The translations under genes were made by a program, and so were the position numbers. Of a stretch of DNA of 64,000 nucleotides, positions 54,259 to 62,207 are shown one piece after another. Under the pieces are notes generated by a model. That model was not told the DNA's origin, did not search any database, and saw only the letters and a program-made list of their open reading frames with translations. Source of the stretch: Candidatus Gastranaerophilales bacterium (lineage in GTDB: Bacteria > Cyanobacteriota > Vampirovibrionia > Gastranaerophilales > Gastranaerophilaceae); assembly GCA_944327255.1 (NCBI GenBank), contig CALVHA010000005.1, positions 1-64,000 on the forward strand, written 5' to 3'. How positions within the stretch are numbered: the stretch's first letter is position 1; each line of letters opens with the position of its first letter.

Positions 54259-55449
54259 ATGCCGGAATTAGCAAGAAATTACGAAGAACGCTACTACTAT
54301 AAGGAAGACATTCATTATAATAGACACCGAACAGTAACACGTGAAAATTACACAAGACCTGCTGTTCCTCATATCAAAAGAAAACCTCTTCCAAAAAGAA
54401 ATGATGCCCAAATTAAAAGGAATCAACTTATATCAAGATGTATTTCTTGGTCTGTAATGCTTTGTATCGGGTTATTTATATTGCCGACAGGATTTAAAAA
54501 TGTAACGGGTGCAATGTTTTCAAAAACTCCTTATTCTTCTGTAAAAACGGATTATAGAGAACTTGTTTATCCTACCCATAATTATTTATACAACAGTTTA
54601 TTCCTTGATGAATTATATCTCAGTGGTGCGGAAACCAAAAAACCTGCAATGATTCAGTTAAATGAAGGGAAAGAGCTAACCGATTTAGAGAATCAGATAA
54701 AAAATATAATGCCTATGTATCCTTCAATACACCCTTCAGTATTTGTATGGGATTACGAAACAGGAAATTATGTAGATATTAATGGTTCTGAAATTTTCTC
54801 AGCAGCAAGCATTATCAAAATTCCAGTTTTATTACAATTATTCAGATCAATTGAAAACAATCAAATTTCATTATATGACGAAATGCCTCTAACGGAATAT
54901 TACCGTTCCGGAGGGTCAGGTAATTTACAATTTAAAGCAGCAAATTCAACATACACATTAGATCAGCTTGCCCGTATAATGATTACAGATTCAGATAATT
55001 CAGCGACCAATATGATTATGTCAAAAATCGGCTCCATGACAGATGTAAATCAGGGAATCAGAGACTGGGGACTTAAACATACACAAGTAAATAATTGGCT
55101 CCCGGATCTTACTGGAACAAACTTTACCACTGTAAGAGATCTTGCAACTATGTTATATAACATTGAAAATCCCGATTTCTTATCAATGGAATCAAGAGAA
55201 AAAATATTTGATTACTTGGGGCATGTAAAAAATAACAGGTTAATCCAGGCCGGATTAGGGCAGGGCGCTTCTTTCCTCCACAAAACAGGAGATATAGGCA
55301 AAATGCTTGGAGATGCAGGGATTGTATTCACTCCTAACGGTAAAAAATATATAGTTGTAATACTGGCAAACAGACCTTACAACTCTCCTGCTGGAAAAGA
55401 TTTTATTGTGAAAGCTTCAGGAATTATCTATAATTATATGGCCAGATAA
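54259..55449 (+). CDS. Membrane-anchored beta-lactamase/transpeptidase-family serine hydrolase
   Basis: A 396-residue protein: a basic, Tyr-rich cytoplasmic tail (1-57), membrane anchor (about 59-80), linker, then a class A beta-lactamase-like domain. Catalytic motifs: S-I-I-K (Ser184, Lys187), S-D-N (245-247), K-T-G (342-344). The segment where class A enzymes have E-x-x-L-N (Glu166) reads W-L-P-D-L-T-G-T-N, so the deacylating Glu appears to be absent. That suggests a penicillin-binding-protein-like peptidase or an inactive hydrolase rather than a true beta-lactamase. Own promoter; ribosome site GAGGAGA about eleven bases upstream. Convergent with the next gene, five bases apart. Confidence 0.85.
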   Translation: MPELARNYEERYYYKEDIHYNRHRTVTRENYTRPAVPHIKRKPLPKRNDAQIKRNQLISRCISWSVMLCIGLFILPTGFKNVTGAMFSKTPYSSVKTDYRELVYPTHNYLYNSLFLDELYLSGAETKKPAMIQLNEGKELTDLENQIKNIMPMYPSIHPSVFVWDYETGNYVDINGSEIFSAASIIKIPVLLQLFRSIENNQISLYDEMPLTEYYRSGGSGNLQFKAANSTYTLDQLARIMITDSDNSATNMIMSKIGSMTDVNQGIRDWGLKHTQVNNWLPDLTGTNFTTVRDLATMLYNIENPDFLSMESREKIFDYLGHVKNNRLIQAGLGQGASFLHKTGDIGKMLGDAGIVFTPNGKKYIVVILANRPYNSPAGKDFIVKASGIIYNYMAR

Positions 55450-55454
55450 CTTCG

Positions 55455-56897
55455 TTACACGGCTTGTTTAGGCTTATTTTGAGACATTTTTGCTCTAAGT
55501 TTGCTTTCTATTTCTTCTCTAACCTGATAATTTTTATTATCTTTATCTATAAATCTCCAAGCAACCATCATCCCAGGCAAAAGAACACCCAAGAAACCGA
55601 TACATGCACCGATATTTTTTAGTGTCGCACTTCTATTGAGTTTGCTTGTCTTTTTCAAATATTCCTTTAAAAATTTCATTTCTTCCTGAGGTGTGAATTC
55701 ATATTTTTTCCCCTGAGCTTCTACCGTATTTTTAGCTTTTTCAGAGGCAGTTCTTATATATTCTTCACCTTTTTCATACAACAGAACAAGCTTGTCTTTG
55801 AGAGCCACAACCTCATCAGGATCAATGAATTTTCTGTTATCAATTGAATCAGTTCCCTTAACTGTTTTGGCTATATCACATTTTTTAGCCATTTTAACAA
55901 TAAGATTATCAGGATTTGTATTGACAAATTCATAGATCTCAGCCGCAGTAGGATTTCCTGCAGGAAACTGATGAATGTCTTTCATAATATTTTTACCGAG
56001 AACCGCCTTTTTAAGAGAGAATGATTCAATAACTCTTGCATCAAGATTAATCGGAATATTGTGTTTTTTAAGCGATTGATTTTCAAGCATTTTCTTAATT
56101 CTTGCACCGGCAAAATACATAAAGAACCAAAAGAAGCCCTCCTTAATAGTGTAATTAAACAATTCCTGTTTATTCTGTGATTTTGCAAGTCTTTCGGCCG
56201 TAATAGAACCATCTACAATCATAAGATTTTTTACAGGTGAAAACATAAAGTCTTGAATATTAAAACCACCTGTAAAATTAGTCTTTTTATCTTTCTTATT
56301 TGACTTTATTTTACTAAATACTTTTGGAGTTCTGTCTACCTGCGTCTTAACCGAAGACATACGTTTAGCTTCTTTTTCATAAAATTCTTTTGTAATCTTC
56401 TCTTCTCTATATTTCTGTCTAAAATCTGTCAACAAACCGTAAGAAATTATTGTAAGAAGTGTTGATCCGACAAATTTTCCAAAAGATAAACCTTTAAACA
56501 GTTTTTGTTTATCAGTAATTTTTTCAAGACTGTTTGCAATCTGCTTAACTTTTTTATTATTCTTATATTTTTCATCATGAAGTTTTGCAAACTTTTTAGC
56601 TTTTTCAAAAACATCCTTATCCCTAAGGACCCTAACGTCAACACCTGCATCAAAACCTAAAGGTTTAAACAATGTTAAATCCAAACCTTTTTTAAAAACA
56701 GGGATACCAAACAACCATATAGCCTGAGAACCAAACTCATCAATAAATCTGTCCTGACTTTCTGCATCTTTACCTGTAACATAAGATCCAGCAGTAAGTC
56801 CAAGACCGTTAGCCGTATCTTTAATAGCCATAGGGACTAAAGAATCATTATTGCCTAATACTGAATATATTTTACTCGCTGAAATCGGGGATATCAT
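55455..56897 (-). CDS. Large hypothetical protein with internal F-T-G-G segment
   Basis: A 480-residue protein I cannot assign. The N-terminal half begins M-I-S-P-I-S-A-S-K and contains a hydrophobic stretch (F-V-G-S-T-L-L-T-I-I-S-Y, about 153-166). A Lys-rich segment leads into T-N-F-T-G-G-F-N-I (about 210-218). A second hydrophobic helix (F-F-W-F-F-M-Y-F-A-G) is near 253, and a third (C-I-G-F-L-G-V-L-L-P-G-M) near 440. The pattern of hydrophobic helices between charged arms resembles the product at 25239-27752. Ribosome site AGAGGAAAAGGA. A 27-codon ORF lies just upstream in the same direction. Confidence 0.8.
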   Translation of the reverse strand: MISPISASKIYSVLGNNDSLVPMAIKDTANGLGLTAGSYVTGKDAESQDRFIDEFGSQAIWLFGIPVFKKGLDLTLFKPLGFDAGVDVRVLRDKDVFEKAKKFAKLHDEKYKNNKKVKQIANSLEKITDKQKLFKGLSFGKFVGSTLLTIISYGLLTDFRQKYREEKITKEFYEKEAKRMSSVKTQVDRTPKVFSKIKSNKKDKKTNFTGGFNIQDFMFSPVKNLMIVDGSITAERLAKSQNKQELFNYTIKEGFFWFFMYFAGARIKKMLENQSLKKHNIPINLDARVIESFSLKKAVLGKNIMKDIHQFPAGNPTAAEIYEFVNTNPDNLIVKMAKKCDIAKTVKGTDSIDNRKFIDPDEVVALKDKLVLLYEKGEEYIRTASEKAKNTVEAQGKKYEFTPQEEMKFLKEYLKKTSKLNRSATLKNIGACIGFLGVLLPGMMVAWRFIDKDNKNYQVREEIESKLRAKMSQNKPKQAV

Positions 56898-56928
56898 TAT
56901 AGTTTCCTTTTCCTCTCAATTATGTACT

Positions 56929-57012
56929 CTACAAGCCCCAAATTAAATTCATTAATCTGACGATAGGGGTATTCGCCTTAATAATTGAATATCGTCGGAA
57001 ATTATGTTTCAT
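56929..57012 (-). CDS. Possible 27-residue small protein or leader peptide
   Basis: A 28-codon frame starting at ATG 57012 with a proper ribosome site (GAAAGG, seven bases before) and ending at TAG, 31 bases before the start of the gene at 55455-56897. The product is basic at first (K-H-N-F-R-R-Y), with a hydrophobic end (I-V-R-L-M-N-L-I-W-G-L). An inverted repeat GACGATA/TATCGTC (56959-56996) covers most of the frame, so it could act as a leader peptide that controls the downstream gene, or could itself be functional. Too short to judge from composition. Confidence 0.45.
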   Translation of the reverse strand: MKHNFRRYSIIKANTPIVRLMNLIWGL

Positions 57013-57092
57013 AGTACTACCTTTCACTTATTTTTTAAAACCTGTAATTCTTATAAATTGCTATTTTTAATTGTACTTTTAACGTTTTTTAA

Positions 57093-57228
57093 CAAAAAGA
57101 AGACCTTTTTATTAAAAAAGGCCTTGTTTATGATTTTATTTTTCAACAACATACGTAAGTGTCTTATTTTATAAACAAGCCCTTTTATTACTTACTATAC
57201 GTCGGTATTGAATTGTCTTTTTCATCGC
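57093..57228 (-). ncRNA. Candidate small RNA with own promoter and terminator
   Basis: On the minus strand a well-formed promoter (57263-57235) predicts a start near 57228, and a hairpin with T-run predicts an end near 57093, giving about 136 bases. An internal segment near 57171-57187 can pair with 57115-57131 (15 of 16 positions match), a fold that competes with the terminator stem. An 18-codon frame (ATG at 57225) begins about three bases from the predicted start, so a leaderless micropeptide is an alternative. No known RNA family was recognised. Confidence 0.5.
57094..57127 (-). terminator. Terminator of the candidate small RNA
   Basis: On the minus strand: AAGGCCTTTTT, loop TAAT region, AAAAAGGTCTT with one mismatch, then CTTTTTG. 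The plus strand lacks an immediate T-run. Confidence 0.65.
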
Positions 57229-57234
57229 CTGTCT

Positions 57235-57263
57235 ATCATAATTAAAAAAAAGTGTTTTGTAAA
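57235..57263 (-). promoter_or_regulatory. Promoter of the candidate small RNA
   Basis: Minus strand: TTTACA (57263-57258), 17-base spacer, TATGAT (57240-57235). Confidence 0.65.
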
Positions 57264-57270
57264 GAGTTTA

Positions 57271-57299
57271 TTGCAAAAATATTATAAGATTGGTAAAAT
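57271..57299 (+). promoter_or_regulatory. Promoter of the GT-C-like membrane protein gene
   Basis: TTGCAA (57271-57276), 17-base spacer, TAAAAT (57294-57299). The start is predicted near 57306, leaving a leader of about 19 bases filled by AAGGGAGTAGGGA. Divergent from the promoter at 57235-57263. Confidence 0.7.
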
Positions 57300-57324
57300 T
57301 AGTTTATATAAAGGGAGTAGGGAA

Positions 57325-59481
57325 ATGTTATTATTTTTTATATCACTGGCATTAGTTGCTTTAACTTCATTTTTTATAACATCAATACTAGAAAAAAAAG
57401 AATTTATAAAAGCATTCATATATTTCTTCATTATAATGTTTGCCCAAGTTGTACTGGTATTTGAAATCTTATCTCTGCTTACGGCAATATCCAGCACAGG
57501 CATACTTATACTTAATATTCTTTTTACAATTCTTGCCGGAATATTCTGGTACAAAAAAGGAAAACCCTTTCCGGAATTTGACTTTAAACCGTTTTTTAAT
57601 AAAGTGTTTAATACTTTAAAAAGAGACAAGTTTCTTTTGATATTAGGAATATCTTTTATTTTTATGTGCCTTGTGTCACTATTCCTGATAAGTATCATGC
57701 CAGTGGTAAATCCTGATGCTGAAGCCTATCATACGGTAAGAAGCCTTTTCTGGATAAGCAACGGAAATCTAAACCATTTTGACATAGGTGATATCAGGAA
57801 TCTTCCAATGCCTATTAATTCGGAAATTCTTTATGCATGGATTCTAATTCTTGTAAAAAAACAGGTATGGTTTGGGATATACCCGTTTATAGGTTTTATG
57901 CTGGCTTTAACGTCATTATACGGAATAATGACATATATTAAAATACCTGAAAGGAAAAAGCTATGGGCTTTACTTATTATGTCATCTTTTCCTTCGGTAA
58001 TTGTCCAAATATCTGGAACTGAAACTGATATTATTATTTCAGGATTGGTTCTTTCCAGCATATATTTATACTGGAATTCATTAAAAAATGAAAAAAATTC
58101 AACGATATTTATGTCGGCACTATCTTATGCACTGGCAATAGGAACCAAAACTCCTTCTATTATGCTTATTCCGCCGGTTGGACTCTGGATGATAGGAATG
58201 TCTTATTACTATAAGAAAAAAGAATTTTATAAACCATTCTTAAAATTTCTCGGTTTTGGAATAATCAATTTTACCTTATTTTCAGCATATAATTATATAT
58301 TAAATTTTATAAATTACGGAAACATTGCAGGACAAAAAGAATTTTTAAATGCGCACCAGAACTTATACGGAATAAAGGGAATGTGTGCAAATTTTATCAA
58401 GCATATATTTTTATTCTTCGATTTTTCAGGGTTCAAATGGAACAACGTGCTTGGTCCACATATTGTTGATTTAAAAAATATTGTTTTAAATACTATAGGA
58501 CTTGGAGAAATTCCAGATGGAGTCCATTCTAAATCCCCTGATTATGTTAACGGTGGACTACTTGAACCTCTAATGGGACTAGGAATCCTTGGATTTATGG
58601 CATTCCTACCAGCATGGATAAGTTCTTTTGTTGTTCCATTATTCACGAAGAAAAAAAGAGATTGGTTAATTGGTTCATTCGGACTTATTTTACTGGGTGG
58701 GATAATCTGTATGTCTTTAGAAATTATGTTTATGACATTTAACATAAGATTTTTGACATCATTCTGTGTAATTGCAACACCTGTGTTGGTCTATTCTTAT
58801 CCGAGAAAAAATAAGTTTTTCAAAGTTATTATAACATTGTTTGCTCTTTATGGACTTCTTTTAATTTCCACGCACTTATGGGCAAGACCTGCAGGGAAAA
58901 TATTCGGTTATTTGAGAAAGGGGGCTACAATATCAGAAGTTCGTGAAATCGCTAAATGTTCTCTATTTTTCAGAAGTCTACCAAAAAATCCGGTAAAACT
59001 TAATGAATCATGTAAAATGGAAAGTAAAATAAGATCTTTCGATAAAAGGAATCGTATATTATATTTTTCAAATAACAGTGAAACAATTTTCATTATAAAA
59101 ATGCTCCAGTTTGAAGGATATCATGTTGATTTTGGGCTTCTGGAAAATATAAATAATATAGATTTATCAAAATATAATATGCTGATAATACTAAAAGATA
59201 AACAACTGGTTACAACACTATACAATCATGATCGCAGCTACTATTCTCCGACAACAGGGGTAAATTGCGTCTACACAAATTTAGAAGATGGCTTATATAT
59301 TCCTGAACGAGATAAAATTCCTTATATAATAAAATGTCAGGCACTACCTGTATTTTATAATACAAATGGATTCAGGCTTTATACAACAATGGAAACAACT
59401 TTAAGACAAAATAAAGATGCTTATACAATAGAATATATGTTCTATGAAAATATCAACAATCCAATAATTAAACAAAAGTAA
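57325..59481 (+). CDS. Polytopic membrane protein, GT-C glycosyltransferase-like
   Basis: A 718-residue protein with about 12 membrane segments over the first 520 residues and a soluble C-terminal domain of about 190. In the first large outer loop it has V-V-N-P-D-A-E-A-Y-H-T (about 130-140), matching the acidic loop motif of GT-C glycosyltransferases (oligosaccharyl-, mannosyl- and ArnT-type enzymes), which take sugars from lipid carriers. Other family features cannot be confirmed by eye. Start at 57325 (M-L-L-F-F-I-S) is chosen because of the promoter and the G-rich ribosome site. An in-frame start 39 codons upstream would lie in the region carrying the promoters. Likely role: surface glycan or glycolipid modification. 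Confidence 0.7.
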   Translation: MLLFFISLALVALTSFFITSILEKKEFIKAFIYFFIIMFAQVVLVFEILSLLTAISSTGILILNILFTILAGIFWYKKGKPFPEFDFKPFFNKVFNTLKRDKFLLILGISFIFMCLVSLFLISIMPVVNPDAEAYHTVRSLFWISNGNLNHFDIGDIRNLPMPINSEILYAWILILVKKQVWFGIYPFIGFMLALTSLYGIMTYIKIPERKKLWALLIMSSFPSVIVQISGTETDIIISGLVLSSIYLYWNSLKNEKNSTIFMSALSYALAIGTKTPSIMLIPPVGLWMIGMSYYYKKKEFYKPFLKFLGFGIINFTLFSAYNYILNFINYGNIAGQKEFLNAHQNLYGIKGMCANFIKHIFLFFDFSGFKWNNVLGPHIVDLKNIVLNTIGLGEIPDGVHSKSPDYVNGGLLEPLMGLGILGFMAFLPAWISSFVVPLFTKKKRDWLIGSFGLILLGGIICMSLEIMFMTFNIRFLTSFCVIATPVLVYSYPRKNKFFKVIITLFALYGLLLISTHLWARPAGKIFGYLRKGATISEVREIAKCSLFFRSLPKNPVKLNESCKMESKIRSFDKRNRILYFSNNSETIFIIKMLQFEGYHVDFGLLENINNIDLSKYNMLIILKDKQLVTTLYNHDRSYYSPTTGVNCVYTNLEDGLYIPERDKIPYIIKCQALPVFYNTNGFRLYTTMETTLRQNKDAYTIEYMFYENINNPIIKQK

Positions 59482-59526
59482 CAATTTTGAAAAATTAAAG
59501 CAATATTTTCCTCTGATAATTTTTTA

Positions 59527-59532
59527 TATAAT
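59527..59532 (+). promoter_or_regulatory. -10 box before the ADP-ribosyltransferase-like gene
   Basis: TATAAT, 28 bases before the ATG. The -35 is not clear. The leader contains AGGGGAA. Confidence 0.5.
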
Positions 59533-59560
59533 ATATAAAGATTTTTAGGGGAATTTTTTT

Positions 59561-60229
59561 ATGAAAATAAATTTCAGAGGATTAAATACAGCTTTCAAAA
59601 AACTTATTCCTTCTACAAAGAATTCGGCGACGAACAAAGCAGAAAAGGAACTTTTTTGTCATCAATACTGGAAAGAAATGACAGATAAAGGAATTGTCAA
59701 GCAAACAATGGCAAAAAGTGTATCTTTACACGAATATCTTAACGGGATTAATCATCATTTGATAAAAAGCCCATACCCGAAACAAATGGATGAAGAGCTT
59801 ATAAACTTAACAATAACACCCCGCCAAATGATTACCAAAAGTGATATTGAATTTAAAAACCTGAAACCTTTGAAAAATAATTTAACCGTATTCAGGTGCA
59901 TAGGGGAAAAACCGGATTTTTTCTCCGAATACAAATTATACCAGAAAAGATTAAATATTAAAAGAAACGAAATTATAGATATGAAAGAATATGCCTATGC
60001 TACATCTGACTTACAATACGCAAGATGTTACCTTCCAAATGATAAAGGGATTATCTATCAGATTGAAATTCCAAAAGGAGCAAAAGTATCTATAAAAGGT
60101 TTTGGAATGAATAATGAAATATTATTCCCAAGAAGCTCAAAGTTCAAATGCACAGGGACCGAACATATAAAAAACAAGACTGAAGATTATCTTAAGGTCA
60201 ATCTTGAATATATTTTACCTGATACATAA
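59561..60229 (+). CDS. ADP-ribosyltransferase-like protein with N-terminal F-R-G signature
   Basis: A 222-residue protein starting M-K-I-N-F-R-G-L. Residues 100-220 follow the layout of ADP-ribosyltransferase exoenzymes of the R-S-E class: T-V-F-R-C-I-G (Arg112), Y-A-Y-A-T-S-D (Thr148-Ser149, in the place of S-T-S), I-I-Y-Q-I-E-I-P-K-G-A (about 164-174), then N-N-E-I-L-F-P-R-S-S-K-F (Glu186 is the candidate catalytic Glu, Asn184 sits where Glu/Gln usually begins the E-x-E pair), and a closing strand. Such enzymes transfer ADP-ribose from NAD to host or competitor proteins. Activity is uncertain because two of three motif positions are altered. No signal peptide. Ribosome site AGGGGAA. Confidence 0.65.
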   Translation: MKINFRGLNTAFKKLIPSTKNSATNKAEKELFCHQYWKEMTDKGIVKQTMAKSVSLHEYLNGINHHLIKSPYPKQMDEELINLTITPRQMITKSDIEFKNLKPLKNNLTVFRCIGEKPDFFSEYKLYQKRLNIKRNEIIDMKEYAYATSDLQYARCYLPNDKGIIYQIEIPKGAKVSIKGFGMNNEILFPRSSKFKCTGTEHIKNKTEDYLKVNLEYILPDT

Positions 60230-60230
60230 T

Positions 60231-60258
60231 AAAAAACGGGAAGAAAGCTCCCGTTTTC
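60231..60258. terminator. Bidirectional terminator
   Basis: Stem AAAACGGGA/TCCCGTTTT (60233-60241 with 60249-60257), seven-base loop, between convergent genes. Confidence 0.88.
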
Positions 60259-60260
60259 TA

Positions 60261-60539
60261 CTATATATTATGCATCTTATCAACAATTTCTTTACGCTGA
60301 ACCCAAACTTCCATTCCAAGTTCATCTCCAGACTTAATAAGGGCATCTTTGATTTCTTTAAATGAATACTTTGATTTTTCAATATTACCCAAAAGAAACA
60401 TCACAAAATGTCCCTGCATAAGAGTCTGTTTAATATCTTCAATATTCACTTCGTATTCAGCCAAAACTGTTGTAACCTTTGAAACAATACCAATTTTATC
60501 AATACCTTGAACGGTAACTATAATTTGATGTTCTGACAT
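60261..60539 (-). CDS. Stand-alone ACT-domain protein
   Basis: A 92-residue protein made of one ACT domain (about residues 4-80), of the UPF0237/GcvR-like type: I-I-V-T-V-Q-G-I-D-K-I-G-I-V-S at the start and V-N-I-E-D-I-K-Q after the first helix. ACT domains bind amino acids and signal to partners. It begins three bases after the stop of the alanine/glycine symporter gene, so the two are co-expressed. An inferred role is sensing of the transported amino acid, not yet shown. Ribosome site AAGGGGAT. Confidence 0.85.
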   Translation of the reverse strand: MSEHQIIVTVQGIDKIGIVSKVTTVLAEYEVNIEDIKQTLMQGHFVMFLLGNIEKSKYSFKEIKDALIKSGDELGMEVWVQRKEIVDKMHNI

Positions 60540-60542
60540 AAC

Positions 60543-62087
60543 TTATTTATCCCCTTCTACTATAACAGGCTCAGCAACAATCCAATCTTTGTTAATTAAA
60601 GTCCCGACCTTATGTTTACGACAATATTCAACTAAATCTTTCTTAATTTCCGGTGCAAGAATATACATGGTGATTATATTTGGAATAGCCATAGCCATCA
60701 TCATTGCATCAGTTAAGTTAATAACAGAATTAACGTTTAAAACAGAACCTACAACGGTAAAAGCACAGAAAATCAACTGAAAAGTAAGTGTTCGCCGTTT
60801 CCCTTCACCGACAAGAAAATTCCATGCTTTTTGAGCATAATAAGCCCAAGAAAGAATTGTTGTAACCGCAAACAAAACAACGATTACCGCCAATACATAT
60901 GGGAACCAGCTGAATACTGTCGAAAAAGCCTTAGAAGTAAGCTGAATTCCAGTTGCCTCACCAACTCCTACGTATGAATTTGTAATAATAATTAAAGTAG
61001 CAGTAAGCATACAAATAAGAGCTGTAAACAGTGGTTCTGTCAAAGAAACAAATCCTAATGAAATAGGCTCTTTAGTCTGCGCAGTGGCATATGCAATAGG
61101 AGCAGATCCAGTACCAGCTTCATTTGTCTGAACAGACCTTCTTAAGCCTGCAATTATAACACCGACGATCCCGCCGTATATTGCATCTGGATGGAAGGCC
61201 TGATGAACAATTACACCAATTGCATGTGGCAAATGATGAAAATTCCATATAATAACAATTAAACCTGATAATATATACAGCACACACATAAACGGGATAA
61301 CTTTTTCAGCAACTTTTGCGATCTGCTTAATTCCACCAATAACAATAATCCCCAAAACAACAGCAGTGATAAGCCCTACAAGCCACATTTTATCACCCAT
61401 AAAACCGTCAGCACCACCTGTAACATTAACTACCTGCTGCGCAGTTTGATTAATTTGTATCATATTTCCGCCTGCAATCCCGGAACCAATACAAAGAATA
61501 GCAAATATAACAGACAAAGGTTGTCCGAGCCATCTCATTTTTTTACGGGTTAAACCATGTGCCATATAATGCATTGGACCACCTGAAATTGAACCATCCA
61601 AATTAAAACGTCTGTATTTAATAGCAAGTGCAGCTTCCACAAACTTTAAAGCCATTCCAAGAATTGCACCTACAAAAATCCAAAATACAGCTCCAGGTCC
61701 CCCTATTGAGATAGATAATGCAACCCCTGCTATACTTCCCAAGCCTACAGTACCAGATAACGCAGTCATCAAAGATTGAAGAGGAGAAACCTCCCCACCA
61801 CCATCATTACTTTTTTCAGCCGGTTTTTGCAATATTTGAATTGAATGTTTCAATCCCCAAAAAGCTATACCTCTTAAATAAAAAGAGAAGAACAAACCTC
61901 CAATTAAAACCCACAAGATTACAATTGGAATTTGCGTTCCGCTTATACTAACAGGAGTAAACACAATACCGGATACAAAATCCGATACAGGGGTTAAGTA
62001 TTTGTCTAACACCGCATCAATACTCATTGCATTTGCACTTTGCATTGTAATAAACATTGTCAAAAGTGCAGTTAAAAATTTGTTCAT
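60543..62087 (-). CDS. Alanine/glycine:cation symporter family protein
   Basis: A 514-residue AGCS-family transporter, importing alanine or glycine with Na+ or H+. Family signature: Q-T-N-E-A-G-T-G-S-A-P-I-A-Y-A-T-A (about 315-331), G-L-G-S-I-A-G-V near 115, and ten or more hydrophobic segments through the chain. The first 20 residues look like a cleavable signal sequence (Met-Asn-Lys, hydrophobic core, S-A-N-A), unusual for this family, followed by an outer segment before the first helix. The operon partner is the ACT protein. Ribosome site GAAAGGA. A promoter of type GTGACT-17-TGTAAT is possible upstream. Confidence 0.93.
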   Translation of the reverse strand: MNKFLTALLTMFITMQSANAMSIDAVLDKYLTPVSDFVSGIVFTPVSISGTQIPIVILWVLIGGLFFSFYLRGIAFWGLKHSIQILQKPAEKSNDGGGEVSPLQSLMTALSGTVGLGSIAGVALSISIGGPGAVFWIFVGAILGMALKFVEAALAIKYRRFNLDGSISGGPMHYMAHGLTRKKMRWLGQPLSVIFAILCIGSGIAGGNMIQINQTAQQVVNVTGGADGFMGDKMWLVGLITAVVLGIIVIGGIKQIAKVAEKVIPFMCVLYILSGLIVIIWNFHHLPHAIGVIVHQAFHPDAIYGGIVGVIIAGLRRSVQTNEAGTGSAPIAYATAQTKEPISLGFVSLTEPLFTALICMLTATLIIITNSYVGVGEATGIQLTSKAFSTVFSWFPYVLAVIVVLFAVTTILSWAYYAQKAWNFLVGEGKRRTLTFQLIFCAFTVVGSVLNVNSVINLTDAMMMAMAIPNIITMYILAPEIKKDLVEYCRKHKVGTLINKDWIVAEPVIVEGDK

Positions 62088-62207
62088 CTACTATCCTTTC
62101 AATTATTTGATAATTTAACCCAAACATAAGGGAAACCAACATTACAATAGTAGCAAAAACAAAAGTCACGGCTTTAAATTGTTAAAAAAACGTTACTTAA
62201 AAACGAA

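Noticed and set aside
62088..62207. Glycine riboswitch before the symporter
   Set aside because: The leader is short and lacks the conserved paired core of that riboswitch.
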